A program made the translations under genes and the position numbers. From Ancylobacter aquaticus (GTDB lineage: Bacteria > Pseudomonadota > Alphaproteobacteria > Rhizobiales > Xanthobacteraceae), in NCBI RefSeq assembly GCF_004339465.1, contig NZ_SMFY01000002.1:62001-126000 (forward strand): 64,000 nt of DNA. The letters are read 5' to 3'. Under the pieces are notes generated by a model that did not search any database, was not told the DNA's origin, and saw only the letters and a list, made by a program, of their open reading frames with translations. Below, one piece after another: positions 61,593 through 64,000 of this stretch. Each line of letters starts with the position of its first letter. Within the stretch, counting starts at the first letter, position 1.

Positions 61593-61666
61593 TGGCGTTT
61601 CTCCCAAAGCGCGGGTCTTTTTCGCCCGCTGCGTTTTGGCGGCCAGAGAGGCCGAACTAGACTTAG

Positions 61667-61710
61667 ATATTATATATAATTCTATCCGGCAACCCAATTG
61701 TATATAATAT
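61667..61710. promoter_or_regulatory. Paired AT-rich palindromes, probable GntR operators
   Basis: ATTATATATAAT (61669-61680) is a perfect palindrome; ATTGTATATAAT (61697-61708) differs by one base. Centres are 28 bases apart. Together ATATTATATATAAT and ATTGTATATAATAT form inverted 14-mers (one mismatch). This AT-rich block stands out from GC-rich surroundings. FCD-type GntR proteins bind ATTGTATACAAT-like sites, and the divergent gene is of that type. Confidence 0.65.
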
Positions 61711-61765
61711 CGAAACGGCCGGAGCCGTGGTATGGCATGTGGGCTTGGCAAGTGGGGGTGAGGTC

Positions 61766-62434
61766 GTGAGCGAGTCGATGGAGCATGTGACGATGTCCGC
61801 GCGGGTGGAGCGCGCCATTCGTCGCGACATCGTCAGCGGCATAATCGTGCCGGGCGAACGCCTGCGGGTCGCCCAGCTGAGCACGCGTTACGGCGTCAGC
61901 CATATCCCGGTGCGCGAGGCGTTGCGCCAGCTTGAGGGCGACCGCCTCGTTGTGATCGACCCTCACAAGGGTGCGATTCTTCGAGAGGTCACGCCGAAAT
62001 TCGTGCGCGACATGCATGACACGCGCGCCGCGCTTGAGACGTTGCTGGTCCGCAATGCCGCCGGGCGGATCACCCCGACCGACGCAGACGGGCTCGACAG
62101 CCTTGCGGCTGCCTATGAGCACGCCGCCGGCAGCGGCCGTGCGGCCGCGATGGTCGAGGCCAATCTCACGTTGCACCGCCGGATTGCCGTACTGGCCGAC
62201 AATCCGGTGGCGGCCGACATCATGGATCAGGGCTGGGAACTCGTCGTCGGCATCCGGCAGCGTTACGGCTTCGGGCCGTCACGCATCGCCGCGATCATCG
62301 CGCAGCACCGCCGGCTGGTCGATGCGATCCGTTCCGGCGATGCCACTGCCGCCGCCGGCGTTGCGCTGGAGCATTGCCTCGATGCCCGCGACGATCTGCT
62401 GGCGCGGATGGAAGAGGCCGTGATCGGGGCGTAG
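61766..62434 (+). CDS. GntR family regulator (FCD type)
   Basis: About 222 residues. N-terminal winged helix: RAIRRDIVSGIIVPGERLRVAQLSTRYGVSHIPVREALRQLEGD. C-terminal FCD domain: DMHDTRAALETLLVRNAAG, then LHRRIAVLADN and EHCLDARDDLL with metal-type His positions. The start is uncertain: GTG 61766 is used here, the open frame begins at 61727 and an ATG is at 61778. It is divergent from the binding-protein/ABC operon, which it probably represses in the absence of an organic acid ligand. Confidence 0.9.
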   Translation: MSESMEHVTMSARVERAIRRDIVSGIIVPGERLRVAQLSTRYGVSHIPVREALRQLEGDRLVVIDPHKGAILREVTPKFVRDMHDTRAALETLLVRNAAGRITPTDADGLDSLAAAYEHAAGSGRAAAMVEANLTLHRRIAVLADNPVAADIMDQGWELVVGIRQRYGFGPSRIAAIIAQHRRLVDAIRSGDATAAAGVALEHCLDARDDLLARMEEAVIGA

Positions 62435-62465
62435 GTGCACCGCGCCCCGCTAGAATTACGTCAAC

Positions 62466-63866
62466 TCACACAGCCTCTTCACGATATTCCGTGCTGTCGC
62501 GAAGCGAGCGGAGCACGTCGTCATGGCTCAGCAACCCGCGCTCGATGACGAGTTCGATGAACGAACGATTCTCGGTGGCGGCCAACTGAACAAGCTTCGA
62601 GACTTCGGTATAGCCAAGGCTGGGCACGAAGAGCGTGGCCAGCGCGGGCGACCGCATCAGATTGCCCAGTGACCGCTCGCGGTCGGCCTCTATGCCGGCA
62701 ATGCACCTGTCGGCGAAGATACGTGTCGACCGGGCCAGCAGGTCGATCGAGCCCAGCAGCCGCGAGGCGATGACCGGCTCGAAATGGTTTATTTCGAGCT
62801 GGCCGTTCAGGCAGGCCAGCGAAATCGCCGCATCGTTGCCGACCACCGCGAAGGCCACCTGCTGCATCATCATCGGGAGCACGGGGTTGACCTTACCCGG
62901 CATGATCGAGGAACCCGGCTGCACCGAGGGCAGCTTAAGTTCACCAAGCCCGGCCTGACCATCGGACGAGAGGATCACGAGATCCGAGGCGATCTTCCCG
63001 ATGACCTCCGCGCCGATGCGAATTTCCGAGGAAACCCGCGCGAAAGCGTCGGCGTTCTGCATGGCGTCGAACAGGTCGTCGCTCTGCCGGACAGGTGCTC
63101 CGACGAGCCGGCTCAGATGCCGGTACACGGCGCCGCGATAGCCCGACGCCGAGCCGAAGCCGGTACCGATCGCCGTCCCTCCCAGGGGCAGCACCAGCAT
63201 CTCGTCGCGCGCGCGGCCAAGGCTGCTGGCGATCCGGCGGATGGCGGATGCATAGCCGCGAAAAGCCTGCCCCAGCCGCATGGGCTGCCCCGCCTGCATG
63301 CAGGTCCGGCCCAGCCGCAGCACGTCGTCGAAGGCCACTGCGCGCTGATCGAAGGCCTCGGCCAGATGGACAAGCGCCGCAACCAGCGCCTGCGACGTGT
63401 CATAGACAGCGAGCTTCACAGCTGCGGGCACCACGTCGTTGGTCGACTGCCCCATATTGACGTGGTCGTTGGGATGGAGCCGGGCATAGTCACCGGGCTG
63501 ACCGCCAAGCAGCTGGAGTGCCCGGTTCGCCAGCACCTCATTGACGTTCATGTTGATCGAGGTGCCGCCAGAGCCCTCCATCAGATCCACAATGAACTGC
63601 TCGCCGTGCCGTCCCTCCACGACCTCGACGGCGGCCGCGATGATCACCTCGGCTAGGTCAACCGGCAGCACGCCGATTTCCGCGTTCGCCGCGGCGGCCG
63701 CATGCTTGATGCGCGCGAGCGCCCGGAGCAGCGCCGGCTCGTGGCCGAGTTTGTGGAAGGAGATGTCGAAATTCTCTCCACCCCGGAGCGTCGATATCCC
63801 GTAGAGCGCCTCCTGCGGCAAGTGCCTGGAGCCCAGGCTGTCAGTGTCGGTTCGAGTGTTCGGCAT
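62466..63866 (-). CDS. Aspartate ammonia-lyase (aspartase/fumarase superfamily)
   Basis: 466 residues. Signature GSSIMPGKVNPV (around residue 310) with the catalytic Ser loop, plus GTSINMNVNEVLANRAL (usual is GTSTNMNANE) and HPNDHVNMGQSTND. Converts aspartate to fumarate and ammonia, or a related substrate. ATG 63866 (MPNTRTDTDSLGSRHLP). It converges with the GntR gene, ending 31 bases from it, and may be linked functionally to the adjacent nitrogen-compound loci. The 134 bases upstream at the window edge hold no gene. Confidence 0.88.
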   Translation of the reverse strand: MPNTRTDTDSLGSRHLPQEALYGISTLRGGENFDISFHKLGHEPALLRALARIKHAAAAANAEIGVLPVDLAEVIIAAAVEVVEGRHGEQFIVDLMEGSGGTSINMNVNEVLANRALQLLGGQPGDYARLHPNDHVNMGQSTNDVVPAAVKLAVYDTSQALVAALVHLAEAFDQRAVAFDDVLRLGRTCMQAGQPMRLGQAFRGYASAIRRIASSLGRARDEMLVLPLGGTAIGTGFGSASGYRGAVYRHLSRLVGAPVRQSDDLFDAMQNADAFARVSSEIRIGAEVIGKIASDLVILSSDGQAGLGELKLPSVQPGSSIMPGKVNPVLPMMMQQVAFAVVGNDAAISLACLNGQLEINHFEPVIASRLLGSIDLLARSTRIFADRCIAGIEADRERSLGNLMRSPALATLFVPSLGYTEVSKLVQLAATENRSFIELVIERGLLSHDDVLRSLRDSTEYREEAV

Positions 63867-64000
63867 GAGCCCGCGCGTCCCTTGAGAGATGCGGCAACTT
63901 GGCAAACGGGCCTGCATTTTTAAATGAAAGAAGCGAAATTTAAGGCGATTCACTGAGAAGCATTAATCGCGCTAATAGTAACCGCATTGCGAGGTAGGGG

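Noticed and set aside
1-64000. CRISPR arrays, insertion sequences or rRNA genes
   Set aside because: No regularly spaced repeats, transposase motifs or rRNA sequence were seen in the window.

Overview
The window is GC-rich (mostly 60-70% by eye) and reads as chromosomal DNA of an alphaproteobacterium. The gatC-gatA and nearby gatB genes, FixL/FixJ-type signalling, P27-type phage packaging genes and several ABC-linked catabolic operons suggest Hyphomicrobiales, possibly Xanthobacteraceae (Ancylobacter/Starkeya-like). The order is an inference from protein character; the genus is a guess.

Layout. (1) 1-8.56 kb, core chromosome: gatC, gatA, a small AroQ-type chorismate mutase, a DUF6455-like protein, a lactate permease, gatB, a GNAT acetyltransferase, a secreted PsiF-like repeat protein, a nu-type glutathione transferase and tRNA-Ser(GCT). 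(2) 8.57-25.73 kb, element 1: a compact phage-like element, almost entirely on the minus strand. It runs from integrase and AlpA through a RepA-like helicase to a packaging operon of HTH gene, portal, protease, HK97 capsid, HNH, connector, TerS, TerL, gp10-like protein, tail chaperone-like protein and a short tape measure protein. I find no tail tube, baseplate, fibre or lysis gene. It resembles a capsid-forming phage satellite, or a prophage that has lost its tail genes. (3) 25.74-36.93 kb, element 2: a second integrative element with its own plus-strand integrase, a KAP NTPase, a YqaJ exonuclease, a divergent repressor/Cro-like switch with candidate operators, a string of overlapping small genes and, at the far end, a two-gene PARIS anti-phage system (AriA ATPase and AriB DUF4435/TOPRIM). 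The tRNA-Ser 3' end is repeated at 8551, 25722 and 36915, so the two elements sit in tandem in one tRNA site, with their integrases back to back at the middle repeat.

(4) 37.1-43.9 kb: an AaeAB/FUSC-type efflux operon (HlyD, DUF1656, FUSC) preceded by an AraC regulator, then a PAS histidine kinase, a FixJ-type regulator and a stand-alone receiver. (5) 43.9-52.2 kb: a polar amino-acid ABC transporter with an M20 deacylase, a variant ureohydrolase, an MmgE/PrpD protein, a RidA protein and a divergent LysR regulator. This looks like a catabolic operon for an unidentified nitrogenous acid. (6) 52.2-63.9 kb: a dipeptide-type ABC transporter with two tandem paralogous binding proteins, a mandelate-racemase-type enolase superfamily enzyme, a D-2-hydroxyacid dehydrogenase, a divergent GntR regulator facing paired AT-rich palindromes, and an aspartase. 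It is probably an acid or sugar-acid uptake and catabolism locus.

The strongest candidates for something new are element 1 (own heads plus a tape measure but no tail), the tandem arrangement that puts PARIS beside it, and the two orphan catabolic clusters.
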